From Candidatus Bathyarchaeota archaeon (GTDB lineage: Archaea > Thermoproteota > Bathyarchaeia > TCS64): a DNA stretch of 46,263 nucleotides. The notes under the pieces were generated by a model, which was given only the letters and a program-made list of their open reading frames with translations, was not told the DNA's origin and did not search any database. Both the position numbers and the translations under genes were made by a program. Shown in pieces: positions 32,999 to 41,420 of the stretch (position 1 is its first letter; each line of letters opens with the position of its first letter). The stretch covers positions 1 to 46,263 of the forward strand of contig JABIBQ010000033.1 of the NCBI GenBank assembly GCA_018652685.1. Reading direction: 5' to 3'.

Positions 32999-35900
32999 AT
33001 GAGCTACAAGCCGCTTGACAGCAAAGTAGAGATACCACAACTTGAGCACGAGGTCCAGGAGTTCTGGACAAAAACCAACGCGTACTGGAAACGGGTAGAG
33101 ATCCAGGAGAAAGAGGATAGGCCACACTGGAGTTTCATCGACGGCCCCATTACCGCAAACAACCCCATGGGCGTACACCACGCATGGGGCAGGACATACA
33201 AGGACCTGTTCGCAAGGTATCGGTTTATGCAGGGCTACGAGGTCCGTAACCAGAACGGGTTCGATTGCCAGGGACTCTGGGTGGAGGTGGAGGTCGAGAA
33301 GGAGCTTGGATTCAAGTCAAAGCTTGACATCGAGGACTACGGTCTAGCCGATTTCGTCATAAAATGCAAACAGAGGGTGCTGGACTATTCAGCAAGACAG
33401 ACCGAGCAAAGCATGCGACTTGGAATGTGGACCGACTGGAACAACCCTGACGAGCTCAGGAAGTTGTCCACGGCGCTGAAGCAGCCCATGGAGGAGACCA
33501 CTTACATAGGCTCAAAGGGGCCGGTCACTGGAACTGCCGAGTACCTGGTGGGCCAGCTGGGCATGCCCCAGATGGGCGGCAGTTACTACACGTTCAGCGA
33601 TGAGAACAACTACATGATATGGAAGATGCTCAAGAGCTGCCACGACAGGGGCTGGGTCTACCTTGGCGCGGACGCCATGCCGTGGTGCCCACGCTGCAGT
33701 ACGGGCATTAGCCAGCACGAGATAGTCACCGAGGGGTACCAAGAAGTAACCCACACAAGCGTCTACGTTCTGTTCAGGCTCAGGGAAAGGGAGGGTTCGA
33801 TTCTCATCTGGACGACCACTCCGTGGACACTGACAAGCAACGTCGCGGCAGCCATACACCCCGAGCTTGACTATGTCAAGATCAAGTACCGTGACGAGAT
33901 CATTTACCTCGCAAAAGGTGCCCTCAAGCTGGCCATTCAAGACCAGAAGAACGTGGAGGTCCTGGGCGAGCTAAAAGGGGCAGATATGCAGGGATGGAGC
34001 TATGACGGCCCATTTGACGAGCTGCCAATGGTCAAGGAGCTTGGAGTACCCGAAGCCCACAGAGTAATCATGTGGAACGAGGTGGGGGAAGAGGAAGGAA
34101 CAGGCATCGTACATATCGCGCCGGGTGCGGGTAAGGAGGACCATCAACTTGGCAAGCTGTATGGGCTACCCTCTCCTGCACCACTTGACGAGTTCGGCGT
34201 AATAGGCGACGGTTTTGGCTGGCTCACGGGCACACATGTCTACGAGAGCGCGGAGCCAATATTCGAGGACCTTCGCAAGAAGGAGATACTATACAGGACC
34301 CAGAAAGTCACCCACAGGTACCCGGTTTGCTGGAGATGTGGCTCGGAGCTTGTGTTCCGCCACGTCAGCGAGTGGTTCATCAACATGGGCGAGAAGCTGG
34401 ACAAGGACTACGAGGAAGTCACCGAGGTGGAGAAGGACAAGAGCCTCCGGTACCAGATGATGGACAGCACGTACCAGGTCAACTGGATCCCGGAGTTCGG
34501 GCTCAAGCGCGAGCTTGACTGGCTCAAGAATATGGACGACTGGATGATCAGCAAGAAGCGTTACTACGGCCTCGCACTACCCATCTGGACATGTGAGTGT
34601 GGTTGGTTCGATGTTATAGGCTCAAAGGAGGAGCTGAAGGAGCGGGCTATCGAGGGATGGGAGGAGTTCAAGGGGCACGCCCCACACAGGCCGTACATCG
34701 ACGCGGTGAAGATCAAGTGCGAGAAATGCGGTAAGACCTCCTCGCGTATCCCCGATGTGGGTAACCCGTGGCTTGACGCCGGGATCGTGGGGTTCAGCAC
34801 TTTACAATACAGACAGGACAGGCAGTACTGGGAGAAATGGTTCCCCGCCCACTTCATCACCGAGAGCTTCCCGGGTCAGTTCAGGAACTGGTTCTACGCC
34901 ATGCTCGCGGAATCAACGATACTGGAAAGGAGGACCCCGTACCTCACGTGCCTGGGCCATGCCCAAGTTATGGCTGAGGACGGTAGAGAGATGCATAAGA
35001 GTTGGGGTAACGCCATTTGGTTCGACGACGCCGCCGAGGAGATGGGCGCGGACGTCATTAGGTGGATAGTGTGCGCGGCGAAACCAGAGACCAACTTGCT
35101 GTTCGGTTTCAGCAAGGCCAAGGAAGTGAGGAGACTGTTCTTCATGAAACTCCTCAACGTTTACAACTTTTTCTACCAGTACGCGTCGCTGGACGGGTGG
35201 ACCCCAGACCAGCAGCCCGAGGAGCTTGACGCCCTGGACAAGTGGATTCTGGGTAAGCTGGACGAGACGGTGGAGAAGGTAACCATAAGTCTTGACTCTT
35301 ACCTCACGATGCCAACGTGCAACGAGATAGACCGGTTCGTGGACATACTCAGCAAGTGGTATGTGCGCCGGAGCAGGAGGAGGTTCTGGAAGACCGAGGG
35401 CGACGACGAAAAGAAGGCGGCGTACAGCACTCTCTACAAGTGCCTTAAGACGGTGAACCAGTTGATGGCCCCAATAACTCCGCATCTTAGCGAAGCTCTG
35501 TACCAGAGGATGGTCAAGCCAGTGGAGCCAGAGCTCCCAGAGAGCATACACCACGGCGAGTGGCCCAAGGTAGATGTCTCCGTAAGGGACATGAATCTAA
35601 TGGAAGAGATGGACCTAGCCTTGAACCTGAGCAGCGCAGGACGCTCAGCGAGGAACCAGGCGGTCATCAAACTCAGGCAGCCGTTGGCTGAGGTCTTGGT
35701 GATTGCGCCCGAGGAGAGGGTGCCTAAAATCGAGAGGATTGTGGACATTCTCCGCGAGGAGCTCAACGTTAAATCAGTCACTGTTGGCACTGACAGGAGC
35801 GCGCTCCAGGGTTTGACCGTTCTCCCGGTGGCCAGCATCCTTGGAAGGAAGTACGGCAGGGAGTTCACGAAGATCGGGGTAGCCATCAAGGAGCTTGGGG

Positions 35901-36337
35901 CAGATGACGCCGCCAAGCTGGCGGCAGGTGAATCCGTCAAGATAACCGTGGATAACAAGCCGGTGGAGGTCCTACCTGAAGAGGTGGAGCTCAAATCGGT
36001 ACCCCAAGAGGATTACTCGGTGGTCGAGGAGCAGGACATGCTCGTCGGCGTCTACACTCGTCTCTCCGATGAGTTGAAGGCCGAGGGCTTGGCTAGGGAC
36101 GTCGTGAGGCGTATCCAGTCTTTGCGTAAGGACGCAGACTTTGATATCGATGACCATATAACGACCTACTATACGGGGAGTCCCGAGGTCGAGGTGGTCT
36201 TTGATGAGGAATCCGAGTACATCAAGTTGGAGACTCTCAGCGATGAGCTGGTCAAGGGAAATGCTCCTGATGGCGCATCGGTCCAGGACTTTGATATCGA
36301 TGGTCGTAGCCTCAAGCTGGGGCTCGTCAAGAAGTAA
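32999..36337 (+). CDS. ileS: Isoleucyl-tRNA synthetase, divergent GVHH/EMHKS type
   Basis: Charges tRNA-Ile. Class I synthetase architecture: catalytic insertion with editing domain (WTTTPWTLTSNVAAAIHPE), zinc-like pairs (CPRC; CWRCG; CEKCG), anticodon-binding helical domain (KWYVRRSRRRFWK) and a long C-terminal tail, 1112 residues in all. The HIGH region reads NPMGVHHAWGRTYKD (GVHH, residues 58-61) in place of HxGH, and the KMSKS loop reads REMHKSWGN (664-668), keeping only the second lysine. These variants and FIDGPITANN occur in an IleRS group I know from Chloroflexi-like bacteria, so transfer is likely. No other ileS is seen in the window. ATG with good ggagg. Confidence 0.92.
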   Translation: MSYKPLDSKVEIPQLEHEVQEFWTKTNAYWKRVEIQEKEDRPHWSFIDGPITANNPMGVHHAWGRTYKDLFARYRFMQGYEVRNQNGFDCQGLWVEVEVEKELGFKSKLDIEDYGLADFVIKCKQRVLDYSARQTEQSMRLGMWTDWNNPDELRKLSTALKQPMEETTYIGSKGPVTGTAEYLVGQLGMPQMGGSYYTFSDENNYMIWKMLKSCHDRGWVYLGADAMPWCPRCSTGISQHEIVTEGYQEVTHTSVYVLFRLREREGSILIWTTTPWTLTSNVAAAIHPELDYVKIKYRDEIIYLAKGALKLAIQDQKNVEVLGELKGADMQGWSYDGPFDELPMVKELGVPEAHRVIMWNEVGEEEGTGIVHIAPGAGKEDHQLGKLYGLPSPAPLDEFGVIGDGFGWLTGTHVYESAEPIFEDLRKKEILYRTQKVTHRYPVCWRCGSELVFRHVSEWFINMGEKLDKDYEEVTEVEKDKSLRYQMMDSTYQVNWIPEFGLKRELDWLKNMDDWMISKKRYYGLALPIWTCECGWFDVIGSKEELKERAIEGWEEFKGHAPHRPYIDAVKIKCEKCGKTSSRIPDVGNPWLDAGIVGFSTLQYRQDRQYWEKWFPAHFITESFPGQFRNWFYAMLAESTILERRTPYLTCLGHAQVMAEDGREMHKSWGNAIWFDDAAEEMGADVIRWIVCAAKPETNLLFGFSKAKEVRRLFFMKLLNVYNFFYQYASLDGWTPDQQPEELDALDKWILGKLDETVEKVTISLDSYLTMPTCNEIDRFVDILSKWYVRRSRRRFWKTEGDDEKKAAYSTLYKCLKTVNQLMAPITPHLSEALYQRMVKPVEPELPESIHHGEWPKVDVSVRDMNLMEEMDLALNLSSAGRSARNQAVIKLRQPLAEVLVIAPEERVPKIERIVDILREELNVKSVTVGTDRSALQGLTVLPVASILGRKYGREFTKIGVAIKELGADDAAKLAAGESVKITVDNKPVEVLPEEVELKSVPQEDYSVVEEQDMLVGVYTRLSDELKAEGLARDVVRRIQSLRKDADFDIDDHITTYYTGSPEVEVVFDEESEYIKLETLSDELVKGNAPDGASVQDFDIDGRSLKLGLVKK

Positions 36338-36420
36338 CTCCTCTGTTTCACTCCTTTTTACATGCCTTTTAAATAACGTCATTCGTATTGAACGGGAAAT
36401 CAGTAGGACTCTGGTCTCAC

Positions 36421-37749
36421 ATGATGGGGAAACGTACGGACAATGACGCAAGGCAGGTCGAACTGGAGACCCAGTTCAAGGCAGGTCTCGCCTCGCAGTA
36501 CGGGATAGTCGTTAAGCGGATCCTTCCCATCGTAGTCCTGAGCCTCGTTGTCGATATACTGGGCTTCTTCATGATTATGCCTTTGTTGCCTCAGTACGTG
36601 CTTTCATTTGGTGCCTCGGATTTCATGATCGGTGTGATCGTGGCAGCAAATGCGTTGACGGCCATGATATTCGGGCCTGTTTGGGGCAGGCTGAGCGACA
36701 AGTATGGCAGGAAACCCATTCTCGTCATCTCACAGATAGGGACGCTTGTCTCGTTTGGAATTCTTGCGATGGCTGACAGCACCATGATGTTGCTGTTCTC
36801 CCGTCTCCTCGACGGTATGTTTGGAGGCCAGATACCGACAATCAATGCCGTGCTGTCCGATGTCTCTCGACCTGAGACGAGGTCCGAGAAGATGGCGTAC
36901 ATGGGGATTGCCATGACAATCGGTACAGTCTTTGGGCCAATGATTGGAGGTTACCTGGGCTCCATCAACATAGCTTACCCTGCCTACGCTGCAACATTTA
37001 TGGCGGGATTGGCAATAGTCACCTCTGTCATGATCTTCCCTGAGACCATGCCTGAGCAGCGCAGGGTGGACCTGCAGAAGCAGTTCCACAAGATTGACGG
37101 GAACGGAAACTCCGAGAGCATTTTCACCAGGACGGTCAAGCTGAGGCTGGCCCAGATGTTCGGGACCACCATGATGTTCGGTTTGATGATGTCTGGCATG
37201 AGCCTGATACTTGACCGCAGGTATAACTCGGGTCCAATGGCCATCGGCAACATAGCCGCCATGATGGGCGTCATCAGCTTCATCATCGGCATGGGTCTGA
37301 TGCGTCCACTTAACAGGAGGCTGGGTGAGAACAAGATATTCGCCGGGGCAATCCTTCTGTTTGGCGTAGCTTATTTCGTTTACCCCTTCATGAACACCAT
37401 CACGGGATTCTACGGCTTTATGATACTCCTGGTCTCAGGAAGCAGCCTGGCCCGGCCCGTGGTCAGGTCAAGGCTGGCCCAGTCTGTTACACCAAGCCAG
37501 CAGGGAGCTATAAGCGGGTACTCAACAACCGTCCGGTCAATGGCTCAGATAGTTGCCCCATTGATTACCACCGGGTGGCTGCAGATACGTGTCCTGAAGA
37601 TGGGCGGGCTTTCGCTTGATTATAACCAGCTCATAGGAATCTCTGGGGTAGTATTCGTGGCATTACTGGCTGCACTTGCCTTCATAGACAGGGAACTTGA
37701 TAAACCAGTTAAAGTTGATGACCTGATTCGCGAAAACGGTACCATCTAG
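36421..37749 (+). CDS. MFS drug-efflux-type transporter
   Basis: About 442 residues with roughly twelve membrane helices. IVVLSLVVDILGFFMIMPLLP is helix 1 with the D-x-LGF-type motif of TetA-like exporters (pieces: VVDILGFFMIMPLLPQY). GRLSDKYGRKPILVISQ is motif A, and MAYMGIAMTIGTVFGPMIGG is the motif C-like helix 5 of drug/H+ antiporters. It probably exports a small molecule using the proton gradient. ATG 36421 is chosen; a TTG at 36388 is in frame, and the TATA-like ttttaaat at 36367 suits a short leader. The neighbouring reductive dehalogenase gene could relate to detoxification, but that is speculative. Confidence 0.88.
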   Translation: MMGKRTDNDARQVELETQFKAGLASQYGIVVKRILPIVVLSLVVDILGFFMIMPLLPQYVLSFGASDFMIGVIVAANALTAMIFGPVWGRLSDKYGRKPILVISQIGTLVSFGILAMADSTMMLLFSRLLDGMFGGQIPTINAVLSDVSRPETRSEKMAYMGIAMTIGTVFGPMIGGYLGSINIAYPAYAATFMAGLAIVTSVMIFPETMPEQRRVDLQKQFHKIDGNGNSESIFTRTVKLRLAQMFGTTMMFGLMMSGMSLILDRRYNSGPMAIGNIAAMMGVISFIIGMGLMRPLNRRLGENKIFAGAILLFGVAYFVYPFMNTITGFYGFMILLVSGSSLARPVVRSRLAQSVTPSQQGAISGYSTTVRSMAQIVAPLITTGWLQIRVLKMGGLSLDYNQLIGISGVVFVALLAALAFIDRELDKPVKVDDLIRENGTI

Positions 37750-37769
37750 CATCAACGAACTCTAACGTC

Positions 37770-37808
37770 TTTTATAGTATAATTACAACGGTTATTGAGT
37801 TTCGAGGG
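37770..37808 (+). promoter_or_regulatory. Promoter and ribosome binding site of rdhA
   Basis: TATA-like ttttatag at 37770-37777, about 44 bases before ATG 37817, leaves a short leader. That leader contains gaggg at 37804-37808, eight bases before the ATG, so translation would use a Shine-Dalgarno motif. Confidence 0.4.
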
Positions 37809-37816
37809 ATTCTGTT

Positions 37817-39007
37817 ATGGGTATAGACGAGGATTTCAACGAGTATTACGGGATCAGTCCCGACCACCCGCGCTATGAAGGGAACTTTGACGAGGCCAGG
37901 GGGGTAAGCAGGGACAAGATGGGTCCGAGGTACAACAACCCCGAGGGGATGGCCAGGAGGATTAAGGCAGGCATCCCAGGTTACAGTCTGGTTGACTATG
38001 CGTTCAAGGACGCCGCTGGGACGTTGGAGTCCCCGCACGACGGAACCTACGGTTTGAATCAGGGTTATTACAGGTGGACTAGTCTTGGTCAGACAAAGCT
38101 TCCTCCAGGTATCGAGCCCTGGGATGCGCCCCCGGAAGAGATGAACAAGGTCATAACCAAGGCTGCCAAGTACTTTGGAGCAGTGGACGTGGGCTTCTGC
38201 AAGATGGACAAACGGTTCGTTTACGGAAGGTCCAGCAACAAGGACATAGTATTCGAGGACGTTGACAAGCCCTATGTGACTGATGAGAAGGCGGTCATAC
38301 CAGAGAAATGCGACAACATCATCGTAATCCTTGTACCAATGGAGTTCACCGAGAACAGCTACGCGCCCACTCCGCTTGAGGTCACGAGCAACATGGGCTA
38401 CGCCCGCATGCATTTCACAGCCGGAACCCTGGCCGAGATGATTAGGGGCCTCGGGTACAATGCGATCCCCTGTGGAAACGACACGGCGTTCAGTGTGCCC
38501 CTCGGTATCAAGGCAGGGCTTGGTCATTTGAGCAGGAACGGCCGCCTCATCAACTGGAAGTACGGCCAGCTCACGCGGATCTGCAAGATAATCACGGACA
38601 TGCCGTTGAAGCCAGCTGAGAAGATGGCCCCCAAGGGTATCATCGAGTACTGCGAGATATGTACAAGATGCTCCGATGAGTGCCCCAGCAAGTCAGTTCC
38701 AATCGGGCCAAGGACGACATCAAACTCCAAGTACCCTGACCTGAACCCAGGTGCGTTGAAGTGGTACAACGACGAGGGCTCGTGCAGCGAGTACTGGAAG
38801 GAGGTGGGTACAGGATGCTCCATCTGCCTCAGGTGCTGTGACTTCGTAAAGCCCCAGGGTATTGAACATGACGTGGTCAAGTGGTTCATTCGCAACATGC
38901 CCCAGCTCAACAGGTTCTGGGCGTGGAGCGACAGGATTCTTGGCTACGGCAAAATGCAGAATCCCAGGAATTACTGGGACATCCCCATCGAGAGGCACAA
39001 GAACTAG
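37817..39007 (+). CDS. rdhA: Reductive dehalogenase catalytic subunit without Tat signal
   Basis: A 396-residue corrinoid/Fe-S enzyme of the RdhA family. The cobamide domain contains SNMGYARMHFTAGTLAEMIR with the candidate catalytic Tyr195, then GLGYNAIPCGNDTAF. Two [4Fe-4S] sites follow: CEICTRCSDECP (C279-C289) and C322 with CSICLRCCDFVKP (from about C334). RdhA enzymes remove halogens from organohalides, and the Tat-exported ones serve respiration. Here the N terminus (MGIDEDFNEYYGI) has no twin-arginine signal, so the enzyme should stay in the cytoplasm. It could be catabolic or an assimilatory/detoxifying type, or a related corrinoid reductase. A tiny membrane peptide gene follows by 50 bases. 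Confidence 0.85.
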   Translation: MGIDEDFNEYYGISPDHPRYEGNFDEARGVSRDKMGPRYNNPEGMARRIKAGIPGYSLVDYAFKDAAGTLESPHDGTYGLNQGYYRWTSLGQTKLPPGIEPWDAPPEEMNKVITKAAKYFGAVDVGFCKMDKRFVYGRSSNKDIVFEDVDKPYVTDEKAVIPEKCDNIIVILVPMEFTENSYAPTPLEVTSNMGYARMHFTAGTLAEMIRGLGYNAIPCGNDTAFSVPLGIKAGLGHLSRNGRLINWKYGQLTRICKIITDMPLKPAEKMAPKGIIEYCEICTRCSDECPSKSVPIGPRTTSNSKYPDLNPGALKWYNDEGSCSEYWKEVGTGCSICLRCCDFVKPQGIEHDVVKWFIRNMPQLNRFWAWSDRILGYGKMQNPRNYWDIPIERHKN

Positions 39008-39057
39008 TCCCCATCACTTTCTTAATACACTGCCACTTTCATGGTTAACTTGATTCT

Positions 39058-39195
39058 ATGAAAATGGGATCAAGGCTCCCCTGGTTTGTCATGGCTGCCA
39101 TTATGATGGTGCTGACGGATAGCGATCTCAATGCGATGGCTGACAAGTTCATGCTGATTATCCTCATGGGCTTCTGGATGAAGTCTCGTGACTAG
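39058..39195 (+). CDS. 45-residue membrane peptide, possible reduced RdhB
   Basis: ATG at 39058 begins a 45-codon frame ending TAG. Two hydrophobic stretches (LPWFVMAAIMMVLTD and FMLIILMGFWM) suggest one or two membrane helices separated by a short polar turn. It lies just after rdhA on the same strand, where RdhB membrane anchors normally sit, but RdhB is usually 70-100 residues with about three helices. It may be a shortened anchor. The frame is short, so chance is possible; its location and composition favour a real gene. Its TAG overlaps the stop of the convergent gene at 39192. Confidence 0.5.
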   Translation: MKMGSRLPWFVMAAIMMVLTDSDLNAMADKFMLIILMGFWMKSRD

Positions 39196-39455
39196 ACGAA
39201 GTAGAAGCTGACATAGTCTCCCTCTTCTTCCTGGGTGACCTCCGTTATCTTCGTCTCGACGCCGAAATCATCCAGTAAAAGGTAGAGCAAATCCTCGAAG
39301 TAATCATAGTAACCGCACGTTTGGCAGAAAGAGCCGCTGAAAAAGACCTTGAACCCGCCGTCAAAATGTTCAACGACTTTTGCCTCGACCACGTAAGTTC
39401 GTATCCTGTTGAACTCGTGAAGCGCAACTTCGAGTGTCCCTTTCAGGTCAGGCAT
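39192..39455 (-). CDS. Small protein of unknown function
   Basis: An 87-residue acidic protein with one CxxC (FCQTCGYYDYFEDL). The N-terminal LKGTLEVALHEFNRIRTYVV and the strand VVEHFDGGFKVFFSG suggest an alpha/beta fold. No membrane segment and no family recognised. It faces rdhA convergently and precedes another unknown minus-strand gene. Confidence 0.6.
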   Translation of the reverse strand: MPDLKGTLEVALHEFNRIRTYVVEAKVVEHFDGGFKVFFSGSFCQTCGYYDYFEDLLYLLLDDFGVETKITEVTQEEEGDYVSFYFV

Positions 39456-39486
39456 AGAACCGTTTCGTGATTGCGCCTCTTATACC

Positions 39487-39888
39487 CTACTCTGTAGCCT
39501 TGCCGCACGGGATGCTCCTATACCTCTTTCTGATTTCCTTCATCGCGAGCCTGTACATCTCCTCGGAGAACTGTGTATCGCGCAGGAATGAGTACTGTAG
39601 CTCCCCCCTCCTGTATTGCTCCCAGCAGGTCCTTTTCGGGTTTCTCTGACACGCTTTCTTCACGTTGACTGAATAACCGATGTCGAGGAGGTAGTACTCC
39701 CTGCCGTCGCTACTGATGACCGCGTATAGCCCCTCCTCGCTGGGGAACCTATCAAGACCCCTATATGGGCCTTCAAACATGTACCCCGCGATTGACTGGT
39801 GGACCCTTAGCTGTGACACCGTTACCCCCAAGTAAAGGGTTGAGTTGTGTCTTGAAAAACTTGTTCCTTCTAGCCAGAGAGTTCCCAT
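39487..39888 (-). CDS. Unknown protein, possibly GIY-YIG-like
   Basis: A 133-residue basic protein. The segment EEGLYAVISSDGREYYLLDI then GYSVNVKKACQRN resembles the start of GIY-YIG domains ('GxYxI...YIGxsxNvkkR'), and CWEQYRRGELQYSFLRD continues as in such folds. The usual arginine/glutamate catalytic set is not clear. This is a weak, distant resemblance. Its ATG at 39888 overlaps the 3' end of the upstream acetyltransferase gene by 19 bases, so they are probably one transcript. Confidence 0.5.
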   Translation of the reverse strand: MGTLWLEGTSFSRHNSTLYLGVTVSQLRVHQSIAGYMFEGPYRGLDRFPSEEGLYAVISSDGREYYLLDIGYSVNVKKACQRNPKRTCWEQYRRGELQYSFLRDTQFSEEMYRLAMKEIRKRYRSIPCGKATE

Positions 39889-40409
39889 TCGCTCCGGAGA
39901 ATCCCATAGACCAGCGTGTCCCTGAACTCTCCCTTGATCCTCTGGTTCTGCCTGATGTGGCCTTCCCTGGTCATCCCGTTTTTCTCCATTATCCGATAGC
40001 TGCCATGGTTCTCTGGGTCACATTTTGCGGTGACCCTGTGCAGGTCAAGATCCTCAAAACCGTATCTAATCATAGCAGCGGCGAACTCAGTTCCTATCCC
40101 CCTGCCCCAGTAGGTTTCGTTGAGACAGTAACCCAGCTCAGCGTTCCCACTTTTCAGGCCTTGGAGGGTCAACCCGCCTCCCCCTATGAGAACTCCGTCC
40201 AGAGTGATTGCCAAGTCATAACTTTCCCGTGCCTTCAATATCTGTGACTGGATTTTCTGCTGGATGAAACTTCTTGTCTCCTCCTCCGTGTTCGGTCCCC
40301 ATACCATGAACCTGACCACGTTGGGGTTGCTGGCGTACCTGTGGACCCCATCAACGTCGTCATGGGTGAACTCTCTTATGGTGAGCCTCTTTGTCTCGAT
40401 GGTGACCAT
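39870..40409 (-). CDS. GNAT acetyltransferase, RimJ/RimL type
   Basis: A 179-residue GNAT protein of the RimJ/RimL subgroup. ETKRLTIREFTHDDVDGVHR opens the domain. GYCLNETYWGRGIGTEFAAA is the acetyl-CoA pyrophosphate loop (RGIGTE), and HRVTAKCDPENHGSYRIMEK followed by NGMTREGHIRQN gives the C-terminal fold. RimL-type enzymes acetylate protein N termini or small amines; the substrate here is unknown. Confidence 0.93.
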   Translation of the reverse strand: MVTIETKRLTIREFTHDDVDGVHRYASNPNVVRFMVWGPNTEEETRSFIQQKIQSQILKARESYDLAITLDGVLIGGGGLTLQGLKSGNAELGYCLNETYWGRGIGTEFAAAMIRYGFEDLDLHRVTAKCDPENHGSYRIMEKNGMTREGHIRQNQRIKGEFRDTLVYGILRSEWELSG

Positions 40410-40530
40410 GGGTTTGAGAATCTGGTTGAGGTTATGAAGGTTACTTTTCTAAGGGCTCCATGCAATTGAGCAGCTGCACGTGCACCCGTTATCTCATATA
40501 CTTCCTGCCCGTATGACCATTATCAAAGGG

Positions 40531-40536
40531 CTATAC
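40531..40536 (+). promoter_or_regulatory. TATA-like box of the molybdenum hydroxylase operon
   Basis: ctatac is centred about 29 bases upstream of ATG 40563, leaving no leader. It is the only candidate promoter seen for the three-gene operon. Confidence 0.38.
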
Positions 40537-40562
40537 AGCTCAAACAATCGGAGACTCTTAAC

Positions 40563-41420
40563 ATGGACGCTCATTTCAAACCCGAACACTACCACCGCCC
40601 GGTTGACATGAAAACAGCAAGCGCACTCCTCGCCCAAAGGGGCGCAAGGGTCATTGCCGGTGGCACCGACCTTCTCGTCAACGGACCAGCCTCCACCGAG
40701 AGCCTGGTTGACATCAACGGCCTTGGACTCAGCTACATCAGAGAAGACGACGGTCTAAGAATAGGATCCACGACAAGTTTTTCGTACCTACTGAGATCGC
40801 CACTGCTCGAACGATACCCATATCGGGTCATCGCGGATGCAGCGGGTGAGCTGGGGCACCACAACCTCAGGCACGTCGCGACAGTTGGGGGAAACATCTG
40901 TAACGCCGTGCCCTCGGCTGACGCCCCGGTTGCTTTGATAGCTCTCGACGCAGCGGTAATTATCCACGGTCCATCAGGCGAAAGGACTGTTCCCCTTGAT
41001 GGCTTCTTCAAGTTCGTGAGGGAGACAATCCTAGGTGAGGGAGAGTTCCTCAAGGAGATCGCGGTTCCAGTCCAACCCGAGTCGGGAGCATGCTTCCAGA
41101 AGCTAGGCCGGACCAAAGTTGACATCGCGCTCGTCAATGCGGCGTGCAGGTTGTCAATCATTGACGGATTAATCTCGGATAGCAGGATAGTGCTGGGCGC
41201 GGTCTATCCAACTCCGTTGAGGGTCAGGGCAGCAGAGGATATGCTGAATGGAAAAGAGTTCACCGTTGAGCTAGTAGCAAAAACAGCAATAATCGCATCA
41301 GATGCAACGAAGCCGATTTCTGATCATAGGGCATCCGCCGAGTACAGGAGAGAGATATCAAGCGTTCTCGTCAAGAGGGCAATTATCAAGGCATACGGGC
41401 GTGCGGAGGGCTCACCATGA
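40563..41420 (+). CDS. Molybdenum hydroxylase FAD-binding subunit (CoxM/XdhB-like)
   Basis: A 285-residue FAD subunit. ALLAQRGARVIAGGTDLLVN and ATVGGNICNAVPSADAPVAL (VGGN) are the FAD-binding loops of the xanthine-dehydrogenase/CODH medium subunit, with the C-terminal half matching its cluster domain. It passes electrons from the [2Fe-2S] subunit to an acceptor. The stop overlaps the ATG of the next gene by four bases (ATGA). The acceptor is unknown. Confidence 0.92.
   Translation: MDAHFKPEHYHRPVDMKTASALLAQRGARVIAGGTDLLVNGPASTESLVDINGLGLSYIREDDGLRIGSTTSFSYLLRSPLLERYPYRVIADAAGELGHHNLRHVATVGGNICNAVPSADAPVALIALDAAVIIHGPSGERTVPLDGFFKFVRETILGEGEFLKEIAVPVQPESGACFQKLGRTKVDIALVNAACRLSIIDGLISDSRIVLGAVYPTPLRVRAAEDMLNGKEFTVELVAKTAIIASDATKPISDHRASAEYRREISSVLVKRAIIKAYGRAEGSP

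Noticed and set aside
37817..39007. QueG epoxyqueuosine reductase
   Set aside because: QueG shares cobamide and Fe-S sites, but its cluster motifs and C-terminal repeats differ, and the GYARMHFTAGTLAEMIR segment and spacing fit RdhA better. Phylogeny would settle it.
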